Under the pieces are notes generated by a model. That model saw only the letters and a list, made by a program, of their open reading frames with translations. It was not told the origin of the DNA and made no database searches. This document shows, piece after piece, positions 17,101 through 26,042 of a DNA stretch of 64,000 nt. How positions within the stretch are numbered: the first letter of the stretch is position 1; the number at the start of each line of letters is the position of its first letter. Made by a program: the position numbers and the translations under genes. The stretch comes from Pseudobdellovibrionaceae bacterium. Lineage in GTDB: Bacteria > Bdellovibrionota > Bdellovibrionia > Bdellovibrionales > JAGQZY01. Location: assembly GCA_020635085.1 (NCBI GenBank), contig JACKAL010000004.1:124001-188000 (forward strand), in the 5' to 3' direction.

Positions 17101-20100
17101 TACTCAAACTGATAATGCCAGTAATGTGACACAAGTAACGACAAGCCTTATTAACGATACAATTGCTCCAGTAATCACTATTACATCTCCAGCTGTGAAC
17201 TTTAACACCCAAGGTTCTATTACTCTCACTGGTGCCTGCGAAACAGGACTCAACATCGTATTTAGTGGTGACATCAACGCGCAAGCTCCCGTCGCTTGCT
17301 CCGGTGGTGCTTACTCACAAGCACTTACATTATCAGGTGCCGATGGTACAAAGAATGTTGTCGTCACGCAAACCGATGCCGCTGGTAACTCCGCAAGCGA
17401 TAACCGTAATTTTATTAAAGACACCGTGGCACCTGTTATTACGCAAACCACATTAAGTGATCCCTACTACAGCAACACTAATAGCATTACCTTCGGTGGT
17501 TCCTGCGAAAGCGGCTACTCTGTCACCATTAAATTGGGTGCCAGTACCGAAAGCTCTGTGGCCTGTATGGCAAGCACCTGGTCTTATGCTGTCGCATCCC
17601 AAACAAGCGATGCCACATATAACTATACCTTTATTCAAACCGATGCCGCCGGCAACTCCGCCTCGGCCACTGGCCAATGGATCCGTGATACTGTAGCCCC
17701 AACACTTACCATATCACCCGCATCGTACATCACCTTCGGTAACAGTGTGACCTTCTCGGGAACCTGTGAGTTCGGTATCGGAGCGACAATATTTATCACT
17801 GGAGCCGACACCACAACCACCACGTGTAACATGGGTGGAATATGGTCCTACACAGTGGCTGCACAAACAACGAATGCGACTCGCAATTACAACTTCTCGT
17901 ACACCGATCAAGCCGGGAACAACACCACCGTGGCTGGCTCTTGGCAGCGTAATCTCGTAGCACCTGTTCTCACATTAACGGATTCCACAAACACCATTCC
18001 AGCCAATCAAAACACCTATGCTAAAACCACAAGTATAAGTGTCAGTGTGAGTGCTGTAGCGGGTGCTGTGGGTTGGTGTTTAAGCGAAACACAAACCACA
18101 CAACCAACAGCGGCCACATGTAATGGTGGTACGTGGGTGGGAACAAGCCCGACAAGCTTTACTTTAAGCACACCTGACGGAGCTAAAACGGTGTACGTAT
18201 GGATTAAAGACTCATTAGATCAAGTGTCCTCTTTAGGTGACTCGAAAGGTATGACTTTAGATCGCGTCGCACCTAGTTTAGCCTACACATCACCGAATGC
18301 GGGTACTTCACACAATGCCACTATTACTTTAGCTGGTACTTGTGAAACAGGTATAACCGTTTATATTACAGGAACCGGTGTGAGCGGCGCTCCTACTGCG
18401 ACTTGTAGTGGTGGAAGCTTTTCGCAAGCCGTGACCTTCTCTGCCGGTGAAGGGTCCAAGTCCATTGATATCACACAAACTGATAACGCAAGTAACAGCA
18501 CCACTGTAAACCGCTCCTTTATTAATGACACCATTGCTCCCAATCTCACCATCGCTACTCCAGCTGCAAACACCAGTGCCCAATCAAGTGTAACTTTAAC
18601 GGGTGCGTGTGAAACAGGCTTAAACATCCAGTTTGCTGGAGATCTTTTATCGACTCTGAACGTCGCGTGTAGTGGTGGAGCGTATTCGCAAACCGTGTTC
18701 TTCTCGGCAGGCGATGGCAATAAAACCGTCACCGCTACACAGGTGGATGCGGCAAGTAACACCACCAACGTATCACGCACGTTTATCCGTGATAACGTGG
18801 CCCCTGTGATTACCCAAACCAATCTGTCTTATCCGTATTACAGTAACACCAATACGGTAACCTTTGGTGGTGTTTGCGAAACAGGCCTTACGGTTACCAT
18901 TAAAAAAGCAGGGGTTACAGAGAACACCACCACATGTACAGCCAGTACGTGGGCCTATGCGGTGGCCACACAAACCACCGATGCGACTCGTAATTACTCG
19001 TTTGAACAAACCGATGGTGCGGGGAACTTAGGCTCCACCACAGGTCAATGGATCCGAGATACGGTCGCGCCAACGCTGACATTTACTTCAAGCTCCAGCT
19101 TCTTAACTGCTTCCAACACAGTGACCTTTACCGGGAACTGTGAAGCGGGACTTCCGAGTCCTATAGCTGTTTCGGGAACCGATACCAACACCACAGCTTG
19201 TTCTTCGGGTTCTTGGTCCTATACAGTAGCGACAAAAACTACAGATAATACCCGTAACTATAACTTTACGCTTACGGATCAAGCTGGGAACGCCACAACG
19301 ATCAACGGAACGTGGGAGCGTAATACCAACGTTCCAAACTTAACCATCACAAGCTCAACACGTGTGGTAAACACCGCAAATAGTACCACGTTCTCAGGAG
19401 GTTGTGAGACGGGTTTAAATATTGAGATCCGCTTAGGTGGTGTACTAGAGAACACGATCACTTGTCCTGCCGGGACGTATAGTTACACCGTGGCCACACA
19501 AACTACAGATGGGTCACGCAGTTATGAACTTCGTCAGACCAATGCCTTACTACTTTCCACTAATGTGAATGGCACATGGATTAGAGACACCACAGCACCG
19601 ATGTTTACTGCAAATCAAATGGATATTAACGAAAATGCAGTAGAAACCAACGTAGCACGAGTAGAAGTGGATCTTCAGGCGGTGGATGCCACAACTAATA
19701 TCACCCACTTTTGCTTAAAGCTCAACAACACAGCGCCTACGGGTGGAGACAGTTGTTTTATTGCCGTGGATGCACCAAGTGTGGGATTAACTCCGGCACT
19801 TACCTTAAATCTTGTGAACTATCAGTTTAACGTACCAATTGTGCCTGATACGTATACTATCTACGGATGGGCGAAGGATGAAGCTGGAAACGTGTCCTCA
19901 CTGACAGCAGCGGGAACAGGGACAGCGTTACAAGATAAAGACGAAATTAATTTCGTGGTGTACAACCCACCAACTATTACCAGTGTAGTGATTGGCAGTA
20001 ACGATAACCCAGCCGATCCACCGTCATCGGGTGATTTGACGATTGGTGCCGGACAGCCGATTTATATCAAGTGGACCGCCAGTGATGATAAGCCTCTGGG

Positions 20101-22600
20101 CTCAAACCCGATTACGATTTTATTTACTACGGATGATCAAACCTACTCGACTGTTGCAACCAATCTTGTGAATGGTCAAAACGGCAGCTGTTCGGTGGAT
20201 AGTGGCTTAACAACTGCTGATGATGGAAGCACGGGTTGTTACTACTGGTCTTCATCGCCTGTGAGCGGGTACTTACGCGTACGCGTTGTGGTGCAAGATA
20301 GCGATGGTTTGACTGCTGGATTTAGCTCTGTGCCGATGAACGTGGCCTCAAGCATTCGTTTCCTTGCTGGCAACACCGATCCAGGAACAAATCTTTCGGC
20401 GCAAGCCGCTATATTCTTATCAGTACGACTGGAAAATATTATATCTCAAGATAGTCACTCACTTGTCGTGACACGCGATGGGACGGTGTTTTTTAAAGAC
20501 ATGAACCGTGGGATTTTAAAAGTGGACCCATCAGATGGCGTACAACGCTTATTCATTCCCCAAACAGGAACATCAAGCGGCGATGGAGGCCCAGCGACAA
20601 ATGCCACTATTCGCTTAGGCTATAAAATAGCTCTCGATTCAAACTACCCAACTCAACGTTTGTGGATCTACGATTATAACCGCATTCGCCGTGTGGATTT
20701 AGCTACGGGTATTATTGATACAATAATTGGCGGTGGTACCGATAATAACGACACTGTAGCGTCACCACTGAATGTTAAGACAGACTATCCCGCATCAGAT
20801 CCAGATGGTTGGCGTCATATGATCCCATTCCTGATACTACCAAGCGGTGATGTTATATTCCAAGGCGGTAACGACGGCTACTATGATACAAAATATTCGG
20901 GATCATACCGTGTAAAACACTACCATGCGGATACAGGACAGACGACAAGTTTCCGTGTGACAAGTATTACATCAACCAGTCAACATGCATCAGGCACAGA
21001 CCTTATCGATTGTCACACGCGAGGTGTGGGGTTTCGCTATGATAAGGCGACAAGTACAATCACCGACCGTCTTTTAAATATTCGTTTTCATCCTTATTGG
21101 GGCGGTGGTGAGTGTTCGACCTTTGGCGATCAAGGTGGCTTTGTATCTGTCGATGCATCGGGTGTGGGTGCTGGCGCGGGAATGCATCCACCGCGTATTA
21201 CTACCTACATGGAGCGACATGCCTTATACACAGGGCTTGACGGTGAGCTCTATGCTTATAGCAGATATGCACCGAATGGTCTGTGGAAGTTTATCCCCGG
21301 TTCACCGGGGAGTTGGACACAACTCCTCGGTCATGCCGATGGACAAGCCGGCCAATGTGATGATTTTACTGACGCCCTTTCCTGCCATACGTATATTCAT
21401 GATGTGTTTGTACAAGAAGATGGAACCGTTTACTTTTTAGATTATGGACGCATTCGTACGATCACGCCCGCCAATAAAGTGGTTACTCTTATGGGTCAAG
21501 GTGTAACATCGGGAGTGGGTGGTTCGGCTCTTGCCGCCAGATTAGGTACAGGTTTACGTCACTTCCAGCTACGTAACGATGGCGGCATGACTTTATCTAG
21601 TACAACAGATAGTAAGTTTTATGAATTTATGCCGGATGGATCGTTTTACCACATTGCCGGCAATGGTTTATATGGAGGAGCGGTAACCAATGGTGTGGAC
21701 GCACGCACACAACCAGTAAACCTAGAATGGCCAGCCAGCTCTGGAGACAAATTTGGTGTCGATCCCGCAACCGGAGATCTCTATCATCACAATGGGGATT
21801 ATCAAGTGCGACGTTTGAAGCGCGACACAGCATCTGTCGGATCCACTGGTGCTTGGGAAGACTTTTTGGGAAATACAGGCTCGCTCAATTGGGCCGATCC
21901 AAGTGCAGATGGTACAACCAATTATAACTTCAACGCCGACTGTGCTACTTTTGGTTATAATAGTGGGACCATGATGACTCCGACGTGTTGGTATGGTCCC
22001 ATCATTCAAGGGTTTTTTAGTAACAAAATCCTAATTCACAAAGATGACTTTGCGCGTGACCAAACAACGAGTAACTGGTTACTCCGAGACAAAATGCTTA
22101 AAATTTATGATGCCACAACAAAAGTACAGACACATCTCGTCGGGATTAATGATCCAATTAGCACGGGACGCTACGACAACGTTTGCGCAGATGGAGATTT
22201 ACTTTCTACCTGCGAATACATCTCGTCCTATGCCTACCGGACTCTACCGGCCCAATACGATAGCGTGAATAATGCGTGGATGACTGCTCGTGCAGACTGG
22301 GCACGCGTTTACTATATGATCCCCGGGGGCAATATGCTCTATATCAACACGGACCAACCCGTTCACGCGTTTGCTTATCGTCGCAATGCTAGCGACGAAT
22401 ATATTTATTACTGCTCCAATACCACAAGACAAATTCGCCGTCGTCACATAAATTCCGGAACAGAAATAGCTCTAAGCTGGCCGATCACATCTATAAAATG
22501 TGATATGGGCTCTATGCATTGGAGCACAACGCGTAATTCGCTCATCTTTGTTTATGAACAAAACGGGCTCAATGGTATTGCAGAATATCTAGACCCATAA
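14153..22600 (+). CDS. Giant repetitive Ig-like surface lipoprotein with C-terminal NHL-type propeller
   Basis: A 2,815-residue lipoprotein starting at GTG. Its signal ends LVIGC with Cys 22 as anchor. Residues 150-2060 are a chain of Ig-like domains of about 85-105 residues, most containing a TGTCE/TGACE-TGL block and a second Cys about 25 residues later. From residue 362 the domains form a five-domain superunit of about 457 residues repeated three times, followed by single divergent domains. Residues from about 2068 to the end lose the repeats and show NHL-type propeller features (SGDGGPATNATI, VDLATGIIDTI). No enzyme motif was seen. The upstream 206 bp is AT-rich with a TTGACA at 14030-14035 but no matching -10. 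Likely a long cell-surface stalk or adhesin with a terminal propeller. Confidence 0.85.
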   Translation: MDLKNFHHLLWALVLITLVIGCDVKVDVKSDSFDASNKITGFSSPSEADFTSESYYDFTWPGYVLNGSDANSTSSVRVAAASEDLYHISVYADSNCSTQPVLEVDQGTNEYRLNSLNTENQPMTLGVQVRFADGTLGPVNCSSPVEKDITAPLMTLTSSSPSPTNQASLTLTGTCNDNRKIDDTPVYLCIKSGGSCTSSDFTTNLACNNGTFTYTFSPAEGFYDIKSYSIDHAENKSLTQSLGLVIVDRSAPSNVIFTAPTVPSTIGTNSYVFAWAGSDVGLAGLSTTAPYQWTLYNSNNCTGASVSSGTTTSATTTASSLIDGQLYTLSVTATDEAGNTNSAVCSQPISIAMSAPVLSLQDSTNTIPANQQTHAKTNLISATITGDPAAAAWCLSETQSSQPTSSVCNGGAWVTVRPTSFTLSGGDGTKTVYLWIKDSLDNVIALNGTDNIVLDTVAPVITFSSPAANSSHNATIDVTGTCEAGLSVDFSGSGLSAPSSTTCPAGTFSQTLTFSSGDGAKIINASQTDAASNSTQITRTFINDTTPPVLTITAPAALTEVQSTLTLTGACETGLSVDITGDISGPVSAACPAGTYSQSITLSAGDGTKTVTVTQTDAASNATSVSRDFVRDNVPPALTQTLLATPLYTNTDSVTYGGACESGYSIDIKLGATTENSIACIASNWTYTVATQTSDATYNYSFIQTDAAGNSTTITAQWIRDTVAPTLTLSAPTSFTTLGDAVTFTGTCEVGLPNDIAVSITDTNTTACSAGSWSYAVANQTTDSTRSYNFTLTDQAGNSTTVTGSWTRVTSTPALALSDSTNTIPANQSTYAKTTGIDATITSDTAAVAWCLSETQTTQPSAATCTGGAWVTTRPTSFTLSGSDGAKTIYLWIKDSLDQVLNATSTDSITLDTTAPTPLAISTPASGSSHNASATLTGTCETGLNVDIAGAGLSTTYSIACSGSAYSQAVTFTAGEGAKAITVTQTDNASNVTQVTTSLINDTIAPVITITSPAVNFNTQGSITLTGACETGLNIVFSGDINAQAPVACSGGAYSQALTLSGADGTKNVVVTQTDAAGNSASDNRNFIKDTVAPVITQTTLSDPYYSNTNSITFGGSCESGYSVTIKLGASTESSVACMASTWSYAVASQTSDATYNYTFIQTDAAGNSASATGQWIRDTVAPTLTISPASYITFGNSVTFSGTCEFGIGATIFITGADTTTTTCNMGGIWSYTVAAQTTNATRNYNFSYTDQAGNNTTVAGSWQRNLVAPVLTLTDSTNTIPANQNTYAKTTSISVSVSAVAGAVGWCLSETQTTQPTAATCNGGTWVGTSPTSFTLSTPDGAKTVYVWIKDSLDQVSSLGDSKGMTLDRVAPSLAYTSPNAGTSHNATITLAGTCETGITVYITGTGVSGAPTATCSGGSFSQAVTFSAGEGSKSIDITQTDNASNSTTVNRSFINDTIAPNLTIATPAANTSAQSSVTLTGACETGLNIQFAGDLLSTLNVACSGGAYSQTVFFSAGDGNKTVTATQVDAASNTTNVSRTFIRDNVAPVITQTNLSYPYYSNTNTVTFGGVCETGLTVTIKKAGVTENTTTCTASTWAYAVATQTTDATRNYSFEQTDGAGNLGSTTGQWIRDTVAPTLTFTSSSSFLTASNTVTFTGNCEAGLPSPIAVSGTDTNTTACSSGSWSYTVATKTTDNTRNYNFTLTDQAGNATTINGTWERNTNVPNLTITSSTRVVNTANSTTFSGGCETGLNIEIRLGGVLENTITCPAGTYSYTVATQTTDGSRSYELRQTNALLLSTNVNGTWIRDTTAPMFTANQMDINENAVETNVARVEVDLQAVDATTNITHFCLKLNNTAPTGGDSCFIAVDAPSVGLTPALTLNLVNYQFNVPIVPDTYTIYGWAKDEAGNVSSLTAAGTGTALQDKDEINFVVYNPPTITSVVIGSNDNPADPPSSGDLTIGAGQPIYIKWTASDDKPLGSNPITILFTTDDQTYSTVATNLVNGQNGSCSVDSGLTTADDGSTGCYYWSSSPVSGYLRVRVVVQDSDGLTAGFSSVPMNVASSIRFLAGNTDPGTNLSAQAAIFLSVRLENIISQDSHSLVVTRDGTVFFKDMNRGILKVDPSDGVQRLFIPQTGTSSGDGGPATNATIRLGYKIALDSNYPTQRLWIYDYNRIRRVDLATGIIDTIIGGGTDNNDTVASPLNVKTDYPASDPDGWRHMIPFLILPSGDVIFQGGNDGYYDTKYSGSYRVKHYHADTGQTTSFRVTSITSTSQHASGTDLIDCHTRGVGFRYDKATSTITDRLLNIRFHPYWGGGECSTFGDQGGFVSVDASGVGAGAGMHPPRITTYMERHALYTGLDGELYAYSRYAPNGLWKFIPGSPGSWTQLLGHADGQAGQCDDFTDALSCHTYIHDVFVQEDGTVYFLDYGRIRTITPANKVVTLMGQGVTSGVGGSALAARLGTGLRHFQLRNDGGMTLSSTTDSKFYEFMPDGSFYHIAGNGLYGGAVTNGVDARTQPVNLEWPASSGDKFGVDPATGDLYHHNGDYQVRRLKRDTASVGSTGAWEDFLGNTGSLNWADPSADGTTNYNFNADCATFGYNSGTMMTPTCWYGPIIQGFFSNKILIHKDDFARDQTTSNWLLRDKMLKIYDATTKVQTHLVGINDPISTGRYDNVCADGDLLSTCEYISSYAYRTLPAQYDSVNNAWMTARADWARVYYMIPGGNMLYINTDQPVHAFAYRRNASDEYIYYCSNTTRQIRRRHINSGTEIALSWPITSIKCDMGSMHWSTTRNSLIFVYEQNGLNGIAEYLDP
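15236..19330 (+). repeat. Three tandem 1.37-kb coding super-repeats in the giant lipoprotein gene
   Basis: The block encoding DSTNTIPANQ begins at 15236, 16607 and 17981, giving periods of 1,371 and 1,374 bp (457 and 458 codons). Each unit holds five Ig-like domains in the same order: the DSTNTIP domain with WCLSETQ, a SSHNA domain, a TGACETGL domain, a YSNTNSI-type domain and a final TTACS-x-GSWSY domain. Long tracts are closely similar at protein level, which indicates duplication of a whole five-domain unit. Confidence 0.85.
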
Positions 22601-22775
22601 TACTGTTAGAAAACCCGATAATGTCCTATAAAAGAAAATAAAGAGAGACGTACAGATTTTTCTACACCACGTGTGTTCTGATATTCAATTGTTCAAAAGA
22701 TATCCGTGACTATTTTATCAAAATAATCGAAGCGAGATGGAATGCGCACAATATAAATTACAAGACAATCTCTCT

Positions 22776-24116
22776 CTAGAAACTAAAACCGGCCATAAGT
22801 TCAAGAGCATAATAAGTAGACGTGCGACTACCTACAGACGCTTGGTTCGTACTAGTTACCACGTCATCTTTAAAACTACGAGTCGCTCCTTTTAAAGCTG
22901 CTCCTGTAAAAAAACCACGTCTTGCGAACTGGTACACAGCACCTAACTGCCCTTGTAGATTACTACCGGTAATCTTTGTTGTCGTAAGAGAGTTGGCCTG
23001 GGACGACAAAACTTGAGCATACTGCAAATCAACATAATAGATCCAGCGTTTAGCCGTTTGATAGTCAAACCGTAGCCCTAAAATACCATTATCCAAACGC
23101 ATATCCTGAACACTAATCGTAGTCGGAGATAGTTGAAAAAAGTAAGGCGATTTTTGTCGCTCCACACCCAAATAAGGTGTCATCTCTAAATGCTTGCTCA
23201 ACATATGAAAGTGAGTCTGCAATAGCAATCCATACTGGATAAATTGAAAATCGCTGTCGATTAAAAGAAAATTTGCACTATCCGACTTAAAGCTACCGAT
23301 GGTCTGCTGAAAATAAAGTTTAGACGAAACGACATCCCAAAATGTTCGTGTCTGAAAGTTGAAACCAAAGCTAGGAAACATAGAGCCACTGGCCTGAATA
23401 TTACTTAGAGTCGTATGAGTTTGCTTAAAATTAAAAAGTCCGGCTTCAGTGGTCAGCCAAAATTTATTGTTTTGTAGCCATTCAGGATAATCATCTAGCA
23501 CACGTACCACTACTTCAGTAGTTTGCTTTTCTGTTTGTACCTGGGCAATGTTTCTCTCGGCACAAACTTGATTGAGTACAGTTTCACTCATAGCGTTTTC
23601 TACCTTTTGCGTACATGGTGCGCATTTCGCAGGCTCAGTAACAAATTCCGACTCTGTCAGCTCTACAGGAGATACTCCGTCGGTTGATGCCATCTCGCGT
23701 TCGCAAACGTGTACTTTTTTTCTTTGTGCGATAAAATTACCTGTACCCTCGTAGACTGTAGTTACTGTATGGGGAGATATCGTATCAAATGGTAAACGCT
23801 CACCTTTGTCGTTAAAGGCCTCTACCCGCCAGTAATAGTGTGTATTGGGATAGACCATGAGATGTTTTTTAAACGCTTTTACCCGAAACAACCGCCCCTT
23901 AGTAAAATCAGCACTTTGTGAGATGGTTAAATAATAGTAGGCAGCGTCTTGAATTTTTTTCCAATGAACAACGGCCGGGACTTTACCTAATTCATCGTAA
24001 TTGTCAGTATGATATATGGAATCCGAAGTTTGCACCGTAGGCTGTACATCAGAGCAGGCCGCTTTAATCCCTATAAGCTGAATAATAAAAGTAAGTGTAA
24101 AAAAAAGTCTTTTCAC
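22776..24116 (-). CDS. Outer-membrane barrel protein with N-terminal FnIII-like domain
   Basis: A 446-residue exported protein (signal ending LIGIKAACS) of no named family. Residues 25-115 look like a fibronectin-III-type domain (VPAVVHWKKIQDAAYYYLTI and HYYWRVEAFNDKG). A Cys-containing linker follows with CAPC, VCERE and VCAER, which may form disulfides. From about residue 220 the sequence is amphipathic beta strands (FWLTTEAGLFNFKQT, YYALELMAGFSF) and ends in Phe, which fits an outer-membrane barrel. It converges on the giant Ig lipoprotein gene, and a joint role is possible. A ribosome site is not obvious. The 175 bp between the two genes holds nothing recognisable. Confidence 0.65.
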   Translation of the reverse strand: MKRLFFTLTFIIQLIGIKAACSDVQPTVQTSDSIYHTDNYDELGKVPAVVHWKKIQDAAYYYLTISQSADFTKGRLFRVKAFKKHLMVYPNTHYYWRVEAFNDKGERLPFDTISPHTVTTVYEGTGNFIAQRKKVHVCEREMASTDGVSPVELTESEFVTEPAKCAPCTQKVENAMSETVLNQVCAERNIAQVQTEKQTTEVVVRVLDDYPEWLQNNKFWLTTEAGLFNFKQTHTTLSNIQASGSMFPSFGFNFQTRTFWDVVSSKLYFQQTIGSFKSDSANFLLIDSDFQFIQYGLLLQTHFHMLSKHLEMTPYLGVERQKSPYFFQLSPTTISVQDMRLDNGILGLRFDYQTAKRWIYYVDLQYAQVLSSQANSLTTTKITGSNLQGQLGAVYQFARRGFFTGAALKGATRSFKDDVVTSTNQASVGSRTSTYYALELMAGFSF

Positions 24117-24247
24117 AACCTTAGCAGAATATCATGGTTGTAAAATAAGACTCATTGTCTATATTTGTTCTTCCTTAAAAATTGGTCTTTGTGATGGTCT
24201 ATACCTGCTTAAGACCAGGAGGTATCTGTATCTGACTGGACGTTGTG

Positions 24248-24388
24248 ATGAAATCCCACCCCACTCCCATTAATGGTTCTTTCTTTTATTTGTGGGAATT
24301 TTATGAAAAAGTCCCTCCAGAACGCAAAGTGCATTTAAGCAAGGGGTCCAAAGGGGGATTTTTTACAAATAATGAAAAAAATTTATAA
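24248..24388 (+). CDS. Possible 46-residue small protein
   Basis: A short frame in the 368-bp gap between two divergent genes. It starts ATG at 24248 (GTG one codon earlier) and ends TAA. The product has PINGSFFYLWEFYEKVPPER and then KVHLSKGSKGGFFTNNEKNL, with ordinary composition and a charged end. No clear ribosome site precedes it. The rest of the gap holds a possible RNA hairpin (TTGGTCTT / AAGACCA around 24180-24220) and an AT-rich stretch before the PLD gene. Coding status is uncertain. Confidence 0.25.
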   Translation: MKSHPTPINGSFFYLWEFYEKVPPERKVHLSKGSKGGFFTNNEKNL

Positions 24389-24456
24389 CCATAAATACAA
24401 ACTAGAAATATCAATAATTTAAGTTATACATAGTCAATCTGTATTTTTAATACATT

Positions 24457-24473
24457 GGTTTAATTAGTAAACC
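24457..24473. promoter_or_regulatory. Inverted repeat in the leader of the PLD-like gene
   Basis: GGTTTA and TAAACC form a perfect 6-bp inverted repeat with five bases between, ending just before the GGGAG ribosome site of the phospholipase D-like gene. It could be an operator or a small hairpin affecting translation. Function is not known. Confidence 0.3.
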
Positions 24474-24484
24474 TGGGAGTTTTC

Positions 24485-25789
24485 ATGAGATCTATCGCTT
24501 TTATCTTAAGTTTTTCTTTAATCATTAATATTGCCTGGGCACAATCTAATATTACTGATCTACAGTTGATGCATACAACTCCTGTTTGTAGTCACCCTGG
24601 GAAAACAGCTGCATGGTGTACACACGACGATATGGTCGAATCGTCAAAAGCATCTGGTATGATCGATAAAATCAATGCCCAGATTGATCTCGCTAAAGAC
24701 AGTAGTAAGGCAAATATATATGTAGCCTACTTTAGTTTTTCCAACAAACCTGTTTTCCGAAAACTTTGTGATAAAGCCAAAGAAGGTATTAATATCGAAT
24801 TTTTCTTAGATAACAGCTATCGTGGGACAGATCTCACAAATGAGCTCGTCGCGTGTGCCACAAGAAATAACGTTCACTTTCATTTTATGGGTAAAACAGA
24901 TGTATCTGACCCCAACAACATCGTTTGGCGTTTGCACCATAACAAATTTTTAATCGTTGATTCCGGTGAAGATGACACTATTAAAATCAATTTCTCGAGT
25001 GGTAATCTTTCGTCTTTCGGTACATCATTACATTTTGATCATTGGGTCACGGCTACAGTACAACGCAATTCAAACATGTATGCCACTCATCTTTGTGTTG
25101 TATCTTCCATGAAAAAAGCGCTTGATATCGATAACGATGGTCAGGATGATAGTATTGATGATCCTGAAGTTTATCGCCAATCCCTAAACTCCTGTCTTAA
25201 AAAATCTAATGCCCTGTCGATCGATGAGGCTCTACGCACAGAAAAAATTGCCCCACTCTTTTCGCCAAATCCAAATAACACAATCGCTAGAACTCTTATT
25301 CAAGAAATAGAGAATGTTCCAGCTGGTCAAAAAATTGCTGGTGCTATTCAACATTTCACCCACAGCTCTATTGCCAGCGCCCTGGTCGATGCTTGCCAAC
25401 GTGGCGTTGAAGTCAAAATGATTATGGATGATGATGTGCTTTCCGGTGAAAGCGAAGTTCCCGGCGTTGGTGAATTCTTTAACTCTTATCTTGATAATAC
25501 GTGTATTCAGATTCAATTTATGCAGACAAATGCCTCAGAACACCAAATGATGCATAATAAATTTCTTATGCTCGGTGATAAATATGTCTTTGCCGGAGCC
25601 GGTCATTTTACATACTCTGCAATGACAAAAAACTATGAGAACTTCTATCTTATGGAAGATCGTACGATTCATCAGCAGTACCAAGAGCTATTTGATTTTA
25701 TGTGGAATATGTCACTTACAAAAGAGCAGGCAACACCCAACGGGGATTCAGACACACCCACAACTCCCGAGGATCCATCGTCAACATAG
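24485..25789 (+). CDS. Exported phospholipase D-like protein with two HKD motifs
   Basis: A 434-residue secreted member of the PLD superfamily, which hydrolyses or transfers phosphodiesters. The signal peptide ends IAWA-QSN. Motif one is HHNKFLIVD, at about residues 151-159 with His, Lys and Asp in place. Motif two is HNKFLML followed by GD, so the usual Asp position is Gly with an Asp one step later. The two-domain layout in one chain is typical. GGGAG lies before the ATG. The C-terminal tail is Thr/Pro-rich. Its target could be phospholipid or nucleic acid; the sequence does not decide. Confidence 0.85.
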   Translation: MRSIAFILSFSLIINIAWAQSNITDLQLMHTTPVCSHPGKTAAWCTHDDMVESSKASGMIDKINAQIDLAKDSSKANIYVAYFSFSNKPVFRKLCDKAKEGINIEFFLDNSYRGTDLTNELVACATRNNVHFHFMGKTDVSDPNNIVWRLHHNKFLIVDSGEDDTIKINFSSGNLSSFGTSLHFDHWVTATVQRNSNMYATHLCVVSSMKKALDIDNDGQDDSIDDPEVYRQSLNSCLKKSNALSIDEALRTEKIAPLFSPNPNNTIARTLIQEIENVPAGQKIAGAIQHFTHSSIASALVDACQRGVEVKMIMDDDVLSGESEVPGVGEFFNSYLDNTCIQIQFMQTNASEHQMMHNKFLMLGDKYVFAGAGHFTYSAMTKNYENFYLMEDRTIHQQYQELFDFMWNMSLTKEQATPNGDSDTPTTPEDPSST

Positions 25790-25795
25790 ACTCTC

Positions 25796-25817
25796 TTCCT
25801 CCTTAGAGAAGGAGGAA
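25796..25817. terminator. Hairpin directly after the PLD-like gene
   Basis: TTCCTCCTT and AAGGAGGAA form a perfect 9-bp stem around AGAG, starting seven bases after the stop codon. It is followed by A-rich sequence, so it may serve for mRNA 3'-end stability rather than termination. Confidence 0.4.
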
Positions 25818-25910
25818 AACAAAAAATCGTTAGGTTTTTAGTCACTGACAAAGTCGCCGGGTAATTACAGAGCGACAAATAAGTGACATTTTGCGCACCA
25901 CTTGTACTAA

Positions 25911-25937
25911 AAAAGAGCCCAAATGGGCTCTTTTTTT
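25911..25937 (+). terminator. Rho-independent terminator
   Basis: AAGAGCCC and GGGCTCTT form an 8-bp stem with loop AAAT, followed by a run of T bases. It lies about 120 bp after the PLD-like gene and before the next promoter region. Confidence 0.85.
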
Positions 25938-26042
25938 ATTATCTAACCATTCGAAATTCCTCTATTTTTGTTATATACCCCAACACAAACTGGCATATAA
26001 ATTGAAGAAAAGGGAAGCGTTGAATGTGAGCGGAGGCCGTTT

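Noticed and set aside
15236..19330. Tandem repeats considered as CRISPR or satellite DNA
   Set aside because: The repeats are in frame, encode Ig-like domains and have a 1.37-kb period with no spacer structure.
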